39,237 nucleotides of DNA from Comamonadaceae bacterium G21597-S1. Lineage in GTDB: Bacteria > Pseudomonadota > Gammaproteobacteria > Burkholderiales > Burkholderiaceae_C. The stretch is from positions 1 to 39,237 of the forward strand of contig JAPWHR010000027.1 in NCBI GenBank assembly GCA_027214345.1, written 5' to 3'. The first letter of the stretch is position 1, and the number at the start of each line of letters is the position of its first letter. Of this stretch, positions 1 to 7,890 are shown piece by piece. Under the pieces are notes generated by a model. That model saw nothing but the letters and a program-made list of their open reading frames with translations, was not told where the DNA came from and made no database searches. Made by a program: the position numbers and the translations under genes.

Positions 1-9
1 GACCTTCAT

Positions 10-107
10 CCATACGAGCTTCCCATGCAGCCCTTTCATACCCCGCAGCAGCAAATTCGCGCCGCTACGTCAGGCGATAAGTGGGTTAATGGACAGCTTG
101 GTTAGGC
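10..107 (+). other. Probable attC recombination site, upstream end of cassette 1
   Basis: GTTAGGC at 101-107 matches the integron core GTTRRRY and lies 7 bases before the first start codon. Bases about 16-33 (AGCTTCCCATGCAGCCC) are imperfectly complementary to bases 83-99 (GGGTTAATGGACAGCTT), giving the long arms expected of an attC hairpin. The partner core RYYYAAC is degenerate (around CCATAC, 12-17), so the left edge is uncertain and could lie outside the window. An attI site is the alternative, but the inverted arms favour attC. Confidence 0.5.
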
Positions 108-114
108 TTCGCCG

Positions 115-672
115 ATGAGCGCTGTCGAACCATCCGACGAAATGGACCGCGTTGTTGTCGCGCCGGACCTTCAGCCTGCGCTACGGCTTTATCGGAGGCT
201 CTACCTCTCGTACAACGATCTCGATGAGGCGAAAGCAACGGTGGAGGAGTTGCTGCGGGCTCGTCTGCCGCTGCCCCGGAGAGATCCACCGAGCGCTCTG
301 CTGATGTCTCTCACAACCGCCTTAGTCGTGGCGTATGCACGGCCATTCGTGAATAGTCGCGGTGAATCCAAGTTTGCCGAGCGTTCAGTTCCTGGGTCCT
401 TGTTGAGGGTGCTCACGTCGCGGCAGCGCGCGGCTCACGACTATTTACTGAATGTCCGAAATCGAGAGGTGGCGCACTCAGATGCGGACCGGTCTGAGGT
501 CTACTTGAAGCTCTACTCAAACGGCCACAGTGCAATTCTCCGCGTTGCGCGAGCGCCGCTTCTACGTGCAGAATTGAAAGACATTCACCGCATCATCCGA
601 AAGTTGCTGAAGGAAGTTGATCGTCGGTGCGACGAACTACGCCAAGTCCTTCCGCTGGAGGTCTGGATATGA
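115..672 (+). CDS. Unrecognised protein with HEPN-like R-x5-H motif (cassette 1, gene 1)
   Basis: This 185-residue protein is not one I recognise by name. It is largely helical and soluble, with no signal peptide or membrane segment. Residues near 114-122 read RNREVAHSD, which fits the R-x4-6-H motif of HEPN ribonucleases and HEPN-like toxins, and an upstream AYARPF stretch is also seen in HEPN-like hypothetical proteins. The C-terminal third (DIHRIIRKLLKEVDRRCDEL) is a charged helix. The start lies 7 bases after a GTTAGGC integron core and has no clear ribosome binding site, as is usual for cassette genes. The next gene starts 41 bases downstream on the same strand with no convincing attC between, so the two appear to move as one cassette. 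RNase activity is inference; a non-catalytic role is equally possible. Confidence 0.75.
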   Translation: MSAVEPSDEMDRVVVAPDLQPALRLYRRLYLSYNDLDEAKATVEELLRARLPLPRRDPPSALLMSLTTALVVAYARPFVNSRGESKFAERSVPGSLLRVLTSRQRAAHDYLLNVRNREVAHSDADRSEVYLKLYSNGHSAILRVARAPLLRAELKDIHRIIRKLLKEVDRRCDELRQVLPLEVWI

Positions 673-713
673 GTAAGGCAACGTGCCAGTCATATTTGCG
701 TTAGCCATCTCAA

Positions 714-1685
714 ATGCCACTGATTGCCTACGGCGCGACAAACTTCAAGCCTCATTGGGGCCCTTTGCTTGCAGGTGCCGGACTCCTTACCGTGACCTGG
801 CAAGAACTTGTGTGGGCTGCCATTACGGTTGGCAAGCCGGGCGTCGCGCATCTATTGGCACACGGTTGGCACTCAGTGAGCGACAACATCGTTCGATCAC
901 ATATGGTCTATGCAAGTCTTCGGCAGTCGTCCGGTCAATATGAAAAAAGTAGTCTGTACGGCGCTCTGGATCCGACAGAAAAGGGAGCGACCTCGTACTT
1001 CATGGGAATGATGGCTGCAAAGGTGCTTGCTGCACGCTTACTCGACACGCCCTGGCTATTTCATCTTTCAATGTTTAGAGCCTCAGGCGGAATTCTTAAA
1101 CTTCATACCAACTCCGAACCTGACTTAATCGGGAGAACTGCCATGGGCGGGTGGGTAGTGATGGAGGCAAAGGGTCGGACTCATGGCCGCAGCGACCGAG
1201 CGATGACGGCTGCCAAGACCCAGACTCGCCAGCTGCGAAGGATCAACGGTCAGTTCCCTGTACTTCGAGCAGCGGTCCAAGCTTACTTTCAGCCAGAGAT
1301 GCGATTTGCTATTGACGATCCTGAGGAATACGAAGAGAACGCCGAAGACCTTAATTTCAATGTTCGATCTGCGGTTGAGAAGTACTATTCTGGTTTTCTG
1401 CGGCGCGATACACAGATGCTGCGTGACGTGAGTATTTTGGGAAGACGCTACATCGTTCAAGATCACGAGGAGGTTGGAATCAGCGTCGGCGTGGATAGCC
1501 AAGTACTAGAAAGGCTTGCCGGTGCCAATGACGATGCTCTACTGAAGCCCCTTGCCGAACAAGCGAACCAAATTGAAGCCGGTGGTCCTTTCACTATATT
1601 TCCCGACGGAGTTGCCCTCGCTCTCGACAAGCGCTGGTCGGAGCCTCGCATGATGCGTGATCCAGCGCTGCGCAGAAATGGCTAA
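714..1685 (+). CDS. Putative PD-(D/E)XK nuclease-fold protein (cassette 1, gene 2)
   Basis: This 323-residue protein is of no family I can name. Residues 135-154 contain EPDLIG followed about 10 residues later by WVVMEAKG, that is P136-D137 and E151-A-K153. This is the two-strand catalytic signature of the PD-(D/E)XK restriction-endonuclease superfamily. A helix with E89 lies upstream, and a K168-x-Q170 segment downstream resembles the extra Lys/Gln seen in RecB-like and Card1-like members. No separate DNA-binding or helicase domain is evident. The start at 714 is the first usable one after an in-frame stop at 702. The stop codon TAA lies inside the attC core that follows. Base use is more AT-rich than in the flanking chromosome, consistent with transfer. 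A nuclease role in defence together with the HEPN-like neighbour is inferred. Confidence 0.75.
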   Translation: MPLIAYGATNFKPHWGPLLAGAGLLTVTWQELVWAAITVGKPGVAHLLAHGWHSVSDNIVRSHMVYASLRQSSGQYEKSSLYGALDPTEKGATSYFMGMMAAKVLAARLLDTPWLFHLSMFRASGGILKLHTNSEPDLIGRTAMGGWVVMEAKGRTHGRSDRAMTAAKTQTRQLRRINGQFPVLRAAVQAYFQPEMRFAIDDPEEYEENAEDLNFNVRSAVEKYYSGFLRRDTQMLRDVSILGRRYIVQDHEEVGISVGVDSQVLERLAGANDDALLKPLAEQANQIEAGGPFTIFPDGVALALDKRWSEPRMMRDPALRRNG

Positions 1686-1736
1686 CAGGCCGCTGCATCC
1701 GACCGCCTTCGGCGTCCGCTGGGCGCGGCGTTAGGC
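1680..1736 (+). other. attC site between cassettes 1 and 2
   Basis: The left core GGCTAAC (1680-1686) and right core GTTAGGC (1730-1736) are complementary except at one position. Between them GCCGC pairs with GCGGC near the ends, and the centre folds as GA(c)CGCC-TTC-GGCGTC with one unpaired base, as in folded bottom-strand attC sites. The total of 57 bases is at the short end of the known range. The upstream gene's TAA stop lies inside the left core and the next gene starts 16 bases after the right core. This is the best-supported attC in the window. Confidence 0.8.
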
Positions 1737-1752
1737 CTCACGAGCACCCGCC

Positions 1753-2169
1753 ATGCTTCTTCAGTCTTACCTGGTAGCAGCGAGCGCGGTCATCATCCTC
1801 TCGCTTGGTGTGGCGCACCTATGGCTTACGTTCGCAGGAACTGCGCTGCACCCGCGGGGTACAAGTCTGCGCGCGGCCATGGAGCACGAGCATCCTCATC
1901 TCACTCGTCAAACAACCATGTGGCGCGCTTGGGTGGGGTTTAATGCCAGTCACAGCCTGGGCGCCATCTTGTTTGGTCTCATGTACGGCTACTTCGCTGT
2001 CGTGGCGCCCGAAACTCTATTCCAGTCGCCGTACCTGCTTGCAGTGGGCTTGATCCTTCTTCTTGCCTACGTGGCCCTGGGCAAGCGTTATTGGTTCAGT
2101 GTGCCGTTCCGCGGCATCGTTCTGGCCACAGTCCTGTACATCGCCGCAATCGGCGCGGCCTTCGCGTGA
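1753..2169 (+). CDS. Small four-helix membrane protein (cassette 2)
   Basis: This 138-residue protein has four hydrophobic segments, at about residues 3-28, 48-72, 79-97 and 107-128. The loop between the first two contains histidines and WRAWVGFNASHSLG. The pattern resembles LIC_13387-like small integral membrane proteins, whose function is not known to me. It lies in the inner membrane by prediction. The gene begins 16 bases after one attC core and ends one base before another RYYYAAC core, so it is a single-gene cassette. No promoter or strong ribosome binding site is visible; expression probably relies on the array or an external promoter. Nothing in the sequence points to a particular substrate. 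Confidence 0.75.
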   Translation: MLLQSYLVAASAVIILSLGVAHLWLTFAGTALHPRGTSLRAAMEHEHPHLTRQTTMWRAWVGFNASHSLGAILFGLMYGYFAVVAPETLFQSPYLLAVGLILLLAYVALGKRYWFSVPFRGIVLATVLYIAAIGAAFA

Positions 2170-2170
2170 G

Positions 2171-2237
2171 GCCCAACCCCTGTATATGGATTCCCCCTCA
2201 ACGGCAAGAGGCTGATCGATATTGGTGGCTGTTGGGG
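2171..2237 (+). other. Degenerate attC-like site at the end of the cassette array
   Basis: GCCCAAC (2171-2177) matches RYYYAAC exactly and lies just after the cassette 2 stop codon. The best partner is GTTGGGG (2231-2237), which fits GTTRRRY except in the last base. ATATGGAT and ATCGATAT inside are near-complementary arms. A competing perfect inverted repeat, GATTCCCC at 2189-2196 with GGGGAATC at 2234-2241, straddles the right end. The site may be decayed or may mark the array boundary with the chromosome. Confidence 0.4.
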
Positions 2238-2351
2238 AATCGCCTGCAGTCGTATATCCCGTGCCGACATGGAATCTGCGTCATCGGTGCGCCGGACTCG
2301 GACGGGCGACCCAGGCAGACGCAACGACCGCAACTACCACCACCGCCCACG

Positions 2352-2837
2352 TCACCACACCACCTGCCAGTTCCCCACGTCATGCCAGCGCCCGAACTTG
2401 TGGCCGACCTCCCGGAAGTGCGCCACCTTGTGCATGCCGAATTTCTCGTGCAGTGCAATGCTCGCGGCATTGGGCAAGGCGATGACACCCATCGCGGCGT
2501 GATACCCCGCACCTCGCAGCAGGTCGAACAGCTGCGCATACAACGCCGTCCCGACGCCTTGCCCGCCGCTGTCGGGCGCGATGTAGACCGTGGTCTCGAC
2601 CGAATACCGGTACGCCCGGCGTTCACGCCAGCGGGCGGCATAGGCGTAACCCATCACCTGCCCGTCCCGTTCGGCCACCAGCCAGGGCAGCGACAACTGC
2701 AGGACGGCGTCCATGCGTGATGCCATCTCGCTCGTGGCGACGGGCTCTTCTTCGAAACTGATCGCGGTGGTCGATACGTACTGGTTGTAGATCGCGACCA
2801 CCGGTGCGGCATCGGCCGACGTGGCAGCACGAATCAT
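2352..2837 (-). CDS. GNAT N-acetyltransferase, phosphinothricin acetyltransferase-like
   Basis: This predicted cytoplasmic enzyme transfers acetyl from acetyl-CoA to the amino group of a small glutamate- or methionine-analogue substrate. The 161 residues match the PAT/MnaT (YncA) branch of the GNAT fold: IRAATSADA at the N-terminus, AIYNQYV near residue 15, SVETTVYIAP leading into the acetyl-CoA loop DSGGQGVGTALY (89-100), then LPNAASIALHEKFGM (121-135) and the family's end GRWHDVGNWQ. The start was set at MIRAATS because upstream codons resemble nothing in the family. It begins 11 bases after the stop of the M20 peptidase gene, so the two are likely cotranscribed. Natural substrates of such enzymes include methionine sulfoximine and related amino acid derivatives; which one applies here is not determinable. 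Confidence 0.88.
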   Translation of the reverse strand: MIRAATSADAAPVVAIYNQYVSTTAISFEEEPVATSEMASRMDAVLQLSLPWLVAERDGQVMGYAYAARWRERRAYRYSVETTVYIAPDSGGQGVGTALYAQLFDLLRGAGYHAAMGVIALPNAASIALHEKFGMHKVAHFREVGHKFGRWHDVGNWQVVW

Positions 2838-2848
2838 GGGCGCAACGT

Positions 2849-4258
2849 TCACGGCTGAGCGCTCCGCGCCGGCAGACCGGTCGTCGCCTCCCCCAGGTCC
2901 CACACCACGCCCGTCATCAGCCGCAGCGCGTCCCGCGCCACCGACGCCAGCATGTGTTCGTTCGGTGCATGCTGATTGCACGACGCATACGAATGCGGAA
3001 TCCACACCGTCGGCAGGCCCAGCACGTCGGCGAAGATGTCATTGGGCAAGGAGCCGCCCAGGTTGGGCAGGATGGCAGGCGGTGCCCCGGTGGTACGCTG
3101 AATCGCGTCCACCGTCCACCGCACCCACGGATGTTCCGGGTCGAGCCGGGTCGCGGTGAAGAAGCCGTCGCGTGCCGATGTCACGCGCACCATGCCGAAG
3201 CCGGCCTTGTCCAGGTGTCGCTGCAAGGCGCCGACGATGTCCGTGGGGTCGACGCCGACGACGAAGCGCAGCTGGCAATGGCAGCTGGCCTTGGGCGGAA
3301 TCGCGTTGACCGGCTTGTCCGGATTGCCGCAGCTGAAGGCCAGCACCTCGAAGCTGGACCAGCCGAACACCCGCTCGGCCGGAGTCAGGCCGGGCTCACC
3401 CCAGTCCGGGTCGATCGCCGGGCCATCCGCACCCCCGTCGACCTGCAGGCCCGCGAGCGCCTTGCGCACCGACGGCGTCAGGCTGTCGGGCCGCCACTCG
3501 GGTACGCGGATCTCGCCCTTCGGTCCGGTGATCGTGGCCAGCGCATGCGCCAGGATGATGCCGGGGTTGGCGATCAGCCCGCCCCAGTTGCCGCTGTGGT
3601 GGCCGCCCTCGCGCAGGTCGACAACGAGATCCATGTTGAGTGCGCCGCGCGAACCCAGGAAGATCGTCGGCTGCTCCGGCCGCAGCCGCGGTCCGTCAGA
3701 TGCGATGAACACATCGGCGGCGAGCCGCTCGCGATGGTGTTCGCAGAAGGCCTTCAGGCCCGGCGAACCGACCTCCTCGCCGGTCTCGATCAGCACCTTC
3801 AGGTTGAAACCCAGCTCGCCACGCGTGGCCAGCACGGCCTCGACCGCCGCCAGGTTGATCGTATGTTGTCCCTTGTTGTCGGCGGTGCCGCGGCCGTACA
3901 GCCGGTCGCCCTCGCGCTGCAGCCGCCATGGTTGCAAGCCGTCGCGCCAGCTCGCGTCCTGGCCGCGGATCACGTCGCCATGGCCATACGACAACACCGT
4001 CGTCCGCGCAGGGTCTTCGATGCGTTCGGCCAGCAGTAGCGGCCCGGCGCCGGCCACCGGGTTGTCGAACAGCTCGCAATGAAAACCGCAACGCGCATAA
4101 CTCGGCTGCAACTCGTCGGTCAGGTAACGCCGCAGATCGAGCAAGCGATCCGGATTCTGGCTCTCGGTCGGAATCGCGACACGCCGCGCGAGATCGTCGA
4201 AAAACCTGCCGCCGTCGAAGACGTGTTCGGCGTGTTCGATTGCTTGGTCGCGGCTCAT
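2849..4258 (-). CDS. M20 family metallopeptidase
   Basis: This 469-residue dizinc hydrolase belongs to the M20/ArgE/DapE/CPG2 superfamily and is predicted to cleave small peptides or N-acylated amino acids. Expected features appear in order: SYGHGDVI with metal ligand H93 and D95, GRGTADNKG with bridging D127, ETGEEVGSPGL with catalytic E161-E162, a dimerisation lid domain (about 200-350), and a C-terminal histidine in PHSYASCNQHAPNEH. No signal peptide is present, so it is probably cytoplasmic. The start MSRDQAIEHA was chosen because AGGAG lies 6 bases upstream; an extension beyond it does not resemble the family. It is the first gene of a minus-strand pair with the GNAT acetyltransferase, hinting at joint processing of an amino acid conjugate, which is inference. 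Confidence 0.9.
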   Translation of the reverse strand: MSRDQAIEHAEHVFDGGRFFDDLARRVAIPTESQNPDRLLDLRRYLTDELQPSYARCGFHCELFDNPVAGAGPLLLAERIEDPARTTVLSYGHGDVIRGQDASWRDGLQPWRLQREGDRLYGRGTADNKGQHTINLAAVEAVLATRGELGFNLKVLIETGEEVGSPGLKAFCEHHRERLAADVFIASDGPRLRPEQPTIFLGSRGALNMDLVVDLREGGHHSGNWGGLIANPGIILAHALATITGPKGEIRVPEWRPDSLTPSVRKALAGLQVDGGADGPAIDPDWGEPGLTPAERVFGWSSFEVLAFSCGNPDKPVNAIPPKASCHCQLRFVVGVDPTDIVGALQRHLDKAGFGMVRVTSARDGFFTATRLDPEHPWVRWTVDAIQRTTGAPPAILPNLGGSLPNDIFADVLGLPTVWIPHSYASCNQHAPNEHMLASVARDALRLMTGVVWDLGEATTGLPARSAQP

Positions 4259-4474
4259 GGAAGGATCTCCTGCTGTCGTTGCATTGATGTCCACCTGTGA
4301 CGTGCCGCATGATAGTCGGCCACCGCGGTGATGGCGAGCGACGACGCATAGCAGCCTTGACGTTTGAACCATGTCTTGCGGGGGTGTGGACGGCTACATT
4401 GCGATCGGACCGCTCGTGGTCCGACACCATCCACCCTTCCGCCGCTATCGGCGGGCTGCAACAAGGAGACTCCC

Positions 4475-5632
4475 GTGAACCCCTCTATCCGGCAATCGCG
4501 CATGAACGGCGCGCGACGCACGCGCCTGTCCCGCGCATTGATTGGTGCCATGTTCGGCGCAACCCTGATGTTTGCCACAGCGTCGGTGCACGCAGCACGC
4601 GAATGCGAGTATCCGCACTATGTTCCGACCGAAGGCGCATGCGCCAGACTGCCTGGAGCCGAACTGTTCTACTACGATACGGGCGCAACCCGCCGGGGGC
4701 GTGGAGACACCGTGATCTTCGTCCACGCTGCGTCCGGCAATGCCGATGCGTTCCGATACAACCTGCAGGCCTTCAGCGCCGCCGGTTATCGCGCCATTGC
4801 CTACGACCGCAAGAACGTCGGACGCAGCAGCAACACACTGCGGGACGCGGAGCTCGGACGCCCGGTCGGTTCGACCGTCAACGACCTGGAGGAACTGACT
4901 GCGTTCCTGGGGATCGAGCGCTTCCATCTGATCGGTGTCGCCGCGGGCGCACAGGTCGCACTGCAGTTTGCGGCCAAGCACCCGGACCGGGTCACCCGCC
5001 TGGTTCTGGCCGCCACGCTGGGCCCGCAAGGTATCGCACAGCAGGAACCCGAAATGGCCGCATTGCAGGCGAACATCGCGCTGCCGTTCGAACAACTCTG
5101 CCCCATGACCATCGCCAATCCACCGCCGGCGCCTTTGCGGCTGATCAGCGGCACCTCGGCGCCGACCGTGACACTTCCGGCCGTGACCATCGAACATCGT
5201 GAGCTCGGCACCTGGTTCAGGGCAACGGACCGTGAGGGTGTGGATGCCTTTCTGGCGATCGGCGACAACGCACGCCACCGCAGCTTCGATGGCTGCCGCC
5301 TGATCAATATCGGTGCCAATCAACCCGGCATGGCGGCCACGGATCCGCTCAACCCGAACACCTTCGCCAAGCTCGGATCCCTGATCACGATGCGCACCTT
5401 GCTGCTCGCGGGCACCGGCGACGTGTACTACTCGCCACCGGCACACATGCAACTGTGGGGCTCCCATATTCCGGATGCCCAATACGTGCAGCTCGATACC
5501 GGCCATGCGCCGCAATTCGAGAATCCGGCGGCGTTCAATGCCGCGGTGATCCATTTCCTGAAGACCGGCACGCATGGCGGGCACCACAGTGGCCAACGCG
5601 TCGAGCGGCCGAAGAAGCACCCGCGGCACTGA
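4475..5632 (+). CDS. Exported alpha/beta-hydrolase-fold protein lacking the nucleophile serine
   Basis: This 385-residue protein has a signal peptide (basic residues 13-20, hydrophobic 21-38, cleavage near VHA-ARE at 40), so it is probably periplasmic. The start is GTG, supported by AAGGAGAC just upstream. The alpha/beta hydrolase fold is clear: FVHAASGNADAF oxyanion loop (83-93), YDRKNVGRSS (110-119), acid D316 in AGTGD and H344 in DTGHAPQFENP. The nucleophile elbow reads LIGVAAGAQ (152-160), with alanine 156 where Ser, Cys or Asp is required. The codon is GCC, so no single misread base restores AGC, though one would give TCC. It may be a non-hydrolytic binding protein or use another mechanism. 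The C-terminal tail is rich in His, Lys and Arg. It stands alone and converges with the DUF6351 gene. Confidence 0.85.
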   Translation: MNPSIRQSRMNGARRTRLSRALIGAMFGATLMFATASVHAARECEYPHYVPTEGACARLPGAELFYYDTGATRRGRGDTVIFVHAASGNADAFRYNLQAFSAAGYRAIAYDRKNVGRSSNTLRDAELGRPVGSTVNDLEELTAFLGIERFHLIGVAAGAQVALQFAAKHPDRVTRLVLAATLGPQGIAQQEPEMAALQANIALPFEQLCPMTIANPPPAPLRLISGTSAPTVTLPAVTIEHRELGTWFRATDREGVDAFLAIGDNARHRSFDGCRLINIGANQPGMAATDPLNPNTFAKLGSLITMRTLLLAGTGDVYYSPPAHMQLWGSHIPDAQYVQLDTGHAPQFENPAAFNAAVIHFLKTGTHGGHHSGQRVERPKKHPRH

Positions 5633-5650
5633 CACCGGTTCAAACCACGA

Positions 5651-5684
5651 GATCGACGCCACGCATTGCTGCATGGCGTCGATC
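5651..5684. terminator. Hairpin between convergent genes
   Basis: GATCGACGCCA (5651-5661) and TGGCGTCGATC (5674-5684) form a perfect 11-base-pair stem with a 12-base loop. It lies 18 bases after the alpha/beta hydrolase stop and 16 bases beyond the end of the opposite-strand DUF6351 gene, so it could end transcription from both sides. No long T tract follows on either strand, so intrinsic termination is likely but not certain. Confidence 0.6.
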
Positions 5685-5700
5685 GTCAGCCTAGGGGAAG

Positions 5701-7890
5701 TCAGTCGGCAGGCTGGTAGCTGCCGATACCCGTGTACCGCAACCAGGTCGACAGCAGTCCTCCCTGCTCCACACCCGGCTTGGACCAATCGCAGACTCCA
5801 CCTGGGAAGATCGATTGCAGACGCGCGGCTTCCTGGGCCGTGAAGGACACGTTGTACTCCGTCAGATTGATTGGCTTGAGCTGGCACTTGACGATGTCGT
5901 TGGCCAGTGGTCCGCCAGCGGCTTCGAGCGGAAACGATGCCGTGGGATACAGGGTGTTGCACGGCGACGAACCCGCCAGGCCCTTGAACTGGACCTCCTC
6001 GATGAATGCGCCATCCTTGTAGCAACCGTCCTTGAGACTGGACGGCTTGTTGCGAATGACCTTGTCGCGCACGCTACCCGGCGCTGCATCATTCACGATG
6101 TTCGCCAACCAGGCATCCATGGCCACGAGTGCCAGCCCCACGGCGCTGGCCGATGTACCGTGCGCACCACTCCACATGACATAGTTGTCGGCATTGCCAT
6201 TGGCATTCCTGACCCGCTCGCGAACGCTGAAGTGCTGGAACTTCAGATGCACGTTGCCATTGACGGCGTAGTCTGCGTAGCTGCCGTCGACATCCAGCAC
6301 AGGAATCATTGCCAGTCCGCCCCCACCGTTTGTCACCTTGCCGGTCTGGTACGCAGCGCGCAAGGCGATCGGATCGGCAACGGTACGGCCCGGCGTGAAG
6401 TTGAAGTCGATGTCGACACCACCAATCTTCTCGTTCAGGTCGAGGAACTGGTCCTTGGTGATGTCACCGGCATTGAGCGCCACCAGTCCGTATTGCACGC
6501 CGACGTTGTCGAGCGCGCGGCGGGCAAACCCGTTCGCGTCCTTGCCATAGGTATTGACGTTGTGATCGAAGAATGTCGGTCGCGCCCCGGTCGGGTTCGT
6601 CACAGGGTCGTAGCGGACGTTGTTCGGCACGATCGCGTTCCACGCGGCGTTCTGCCACCCTGGTCGGGTCGGCACGGCTTCGTATCGCACGGCATTCGAT
6701 CCACCATTGCTGTTGAGTTGCCCGAATGTACCGAAGCCCGACGCCAGTCGCATTTGCTCTTGCGTCCAGAGCCCAGCCCCGTGGTTGTTGTAGTACTCCA
6801 GCAGCAGACGCGAATTCACCACGGTCGCCTGTACCAGGTCCGGGAAACTCTGACGCGGAATGATGCCGTTCAGGATGCCGGGGTAGTTGCCCGCCGTGGT
6901 GATCTGCTGGATGCCGCCAGCCGAGCTGCCCCAGCCGATCGTGTACCGCACAGGGCCGTAGGTCTCGATGAACTTCTCCTTGACCATCATTGCGGTTTCG
7001 GCGGAAGTCACGTCGTTGCAGTTGTTGCGGTAGACATTCAGCGACGCCGACGCCACGGCAAAACCGCGCGACAAGGCATCGTCGATGAATACGTCGCCAG
7101 TGGTCGAGCCCTGGATATAGTGCCCGCCCGAACAACCGCCGCCAAAGGCGTACACGAGCCTCCGGTTCCAGGCCGGGTAGTCGACGCCGGTCGACGCCGG
7201 GTCCGCCAGCAGCGCGAACTGGTAGATGGCACGGTTGACGGTGCCGGTCTCGATGCGGACGATGTACGGCACCGTACGCCCTTCATTGGTGACGGTCACC
7301 GCCATGTCGTTGGGTGCGGCGGCCTGCGGGTCGTACGCGGCAAAGGCGCCAGCCGTCGTGCGATAGACGTGGTCCACCCGTGTCGGCGCCATGCACGGCA
7401 GATCAATGGCGGCATTGGTATAGAACGGGCCGTTCTCGTACAGGCGGAACTGATGGGTCTGGCAATAGAACGGCGTCTCCTGCGGACCGGAGAACACCGG
7501 CCCGGCGATCGGATGATTGGTCACGCGCAGCTCCGCCCGGGTGCCGGCCACGGCCCTGCCGTCGGTGCCGCGTTGCCAGGTCGCAAGCTGGTTGGTTCCG
7601 TCGCGCAAGCCGGTGACCAGGCCATTGAGTTCCTGGCTCCCGACGGACCGGAATACTCCAGTGACATCGGTGCCATTCAACTCGACCACCATCGTGGCCG
7701 GATCCAGCTGCGACGCCACTCGCAGCTTCAAGAGCACGTCGCCGCCGGACACCATGTCGGCGCGCGTGGAAATGGCTTCCAGCGAATTGACCGATACGGG
7801 GTCGGACGACCCGCCTCCGCATCCGATGAGTAAACCGCCTGCACCAAGGGATGCCAGCAAGGCGCGCCTCGCGTTTCGACGAAGTGTCAT
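5701..7890 (-). CDS. DUF6351 family lipoprotein, alpha/beta-hydrolase-like
   Basis: This 729-residue protein carries a lipoprotein signal peptide: RRNARRALLASLGAGGLLIGC with lipobox LIGC and C24 as the lipidated residue, then a GGGSS spacer. It is therefore predicted to be membrane-anchored on the periplasmic face or the outer membrane. A beta-rich N-terminal region precedes a catalytic domain with WGSSAGG, a G-x-S-x-G nucleophile elbow (S323). Near-by LVYAFGGGCSGG (about 260-271) and a C-terminal histidine (MWSGAHGTS) resemble tannase/feruloyl-esterase-like large hydrolases. The family is annotated only as DUF6351; the substrate is unknown. The start MTLRRNARR has GGAG 8 bases upstream. It ends next to a strong hairpin and is divergent from the M81 peptidase gene. 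Confidence 0.85.
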   Translation of the reverse strand: MTLRRNARRALLASLGAGGLLIGCGGGSSDPVSVNSLEAISTRADMVSGGDVLLKLRVASQLDPATMVVELNGTDVTGVFRSVGSQELNGLVTGLRDGTNQLATWQRGTDGRAVAGTRAELRVTNHPIAGPVFSGPQETPFYCQTHQFRLYENGPFYTNAAIDLPCMAPTRVDHVYRTTAGAFAAYDPQAAAPNDMAVTVTNEGRTVPYIVRIETGTVNRAIYQFALLADPASTGVDYPAWNRRLVYAFGGGCSGGHYIQGSTTGDVFIDDALSRGFAVASASLNVYRNNCNDVTSAETAMMVKEKFIETYGPVRYTIGWGSSAGGIQQITTAGNYPGILNGIIPRQSFPDLVQATVVNSRLLLEYYNNHGAGLWTQEQMRLASGFGTFGQLNSNGGSNAVRYEAVPTRPGWQNAAWNAIVPNNVRYDPVTNPTGARPTFFDHNVNTYGKDANGFARRALDNVGVQYGLVALNAGDITKDQFLDLNEKIGGVDIDFNFTPGRTVADPIALRAAYQTGKVTNGGGGLAMIPVLDVDGSYADYAVNGNVHLKFQHFSVRERVRNANGNADNYVMWSGAHGTSASAVGLALVAMDAWLANIVNDAAPGSVRDKVIRNKPSSLKDGCYKDGAFIEEVQFKGLAGSSPCNTLYPTASFPLEAAGGPLANDIVKCQLKPINLTEYNVSFTAQEAARLQSIFPGGVCDWSKPGVEQGGLLSTWLRYTGIGSYQPAD

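Noticed and set aside
676-706. GGCAAC...GTTAGCC between the two genes of cassette 1, resembling an attC.
   Set aside because: Only 31 bases long, well below the minimum attC length, and both cores deviate from consensus.
4445-6025. A 526-codon minus-strand open frame opposite the exported hydrolase.
   Set aside because: It lies antisense to a gene with a signal peptide and hydrolase motifs, and shows no domain of its own.
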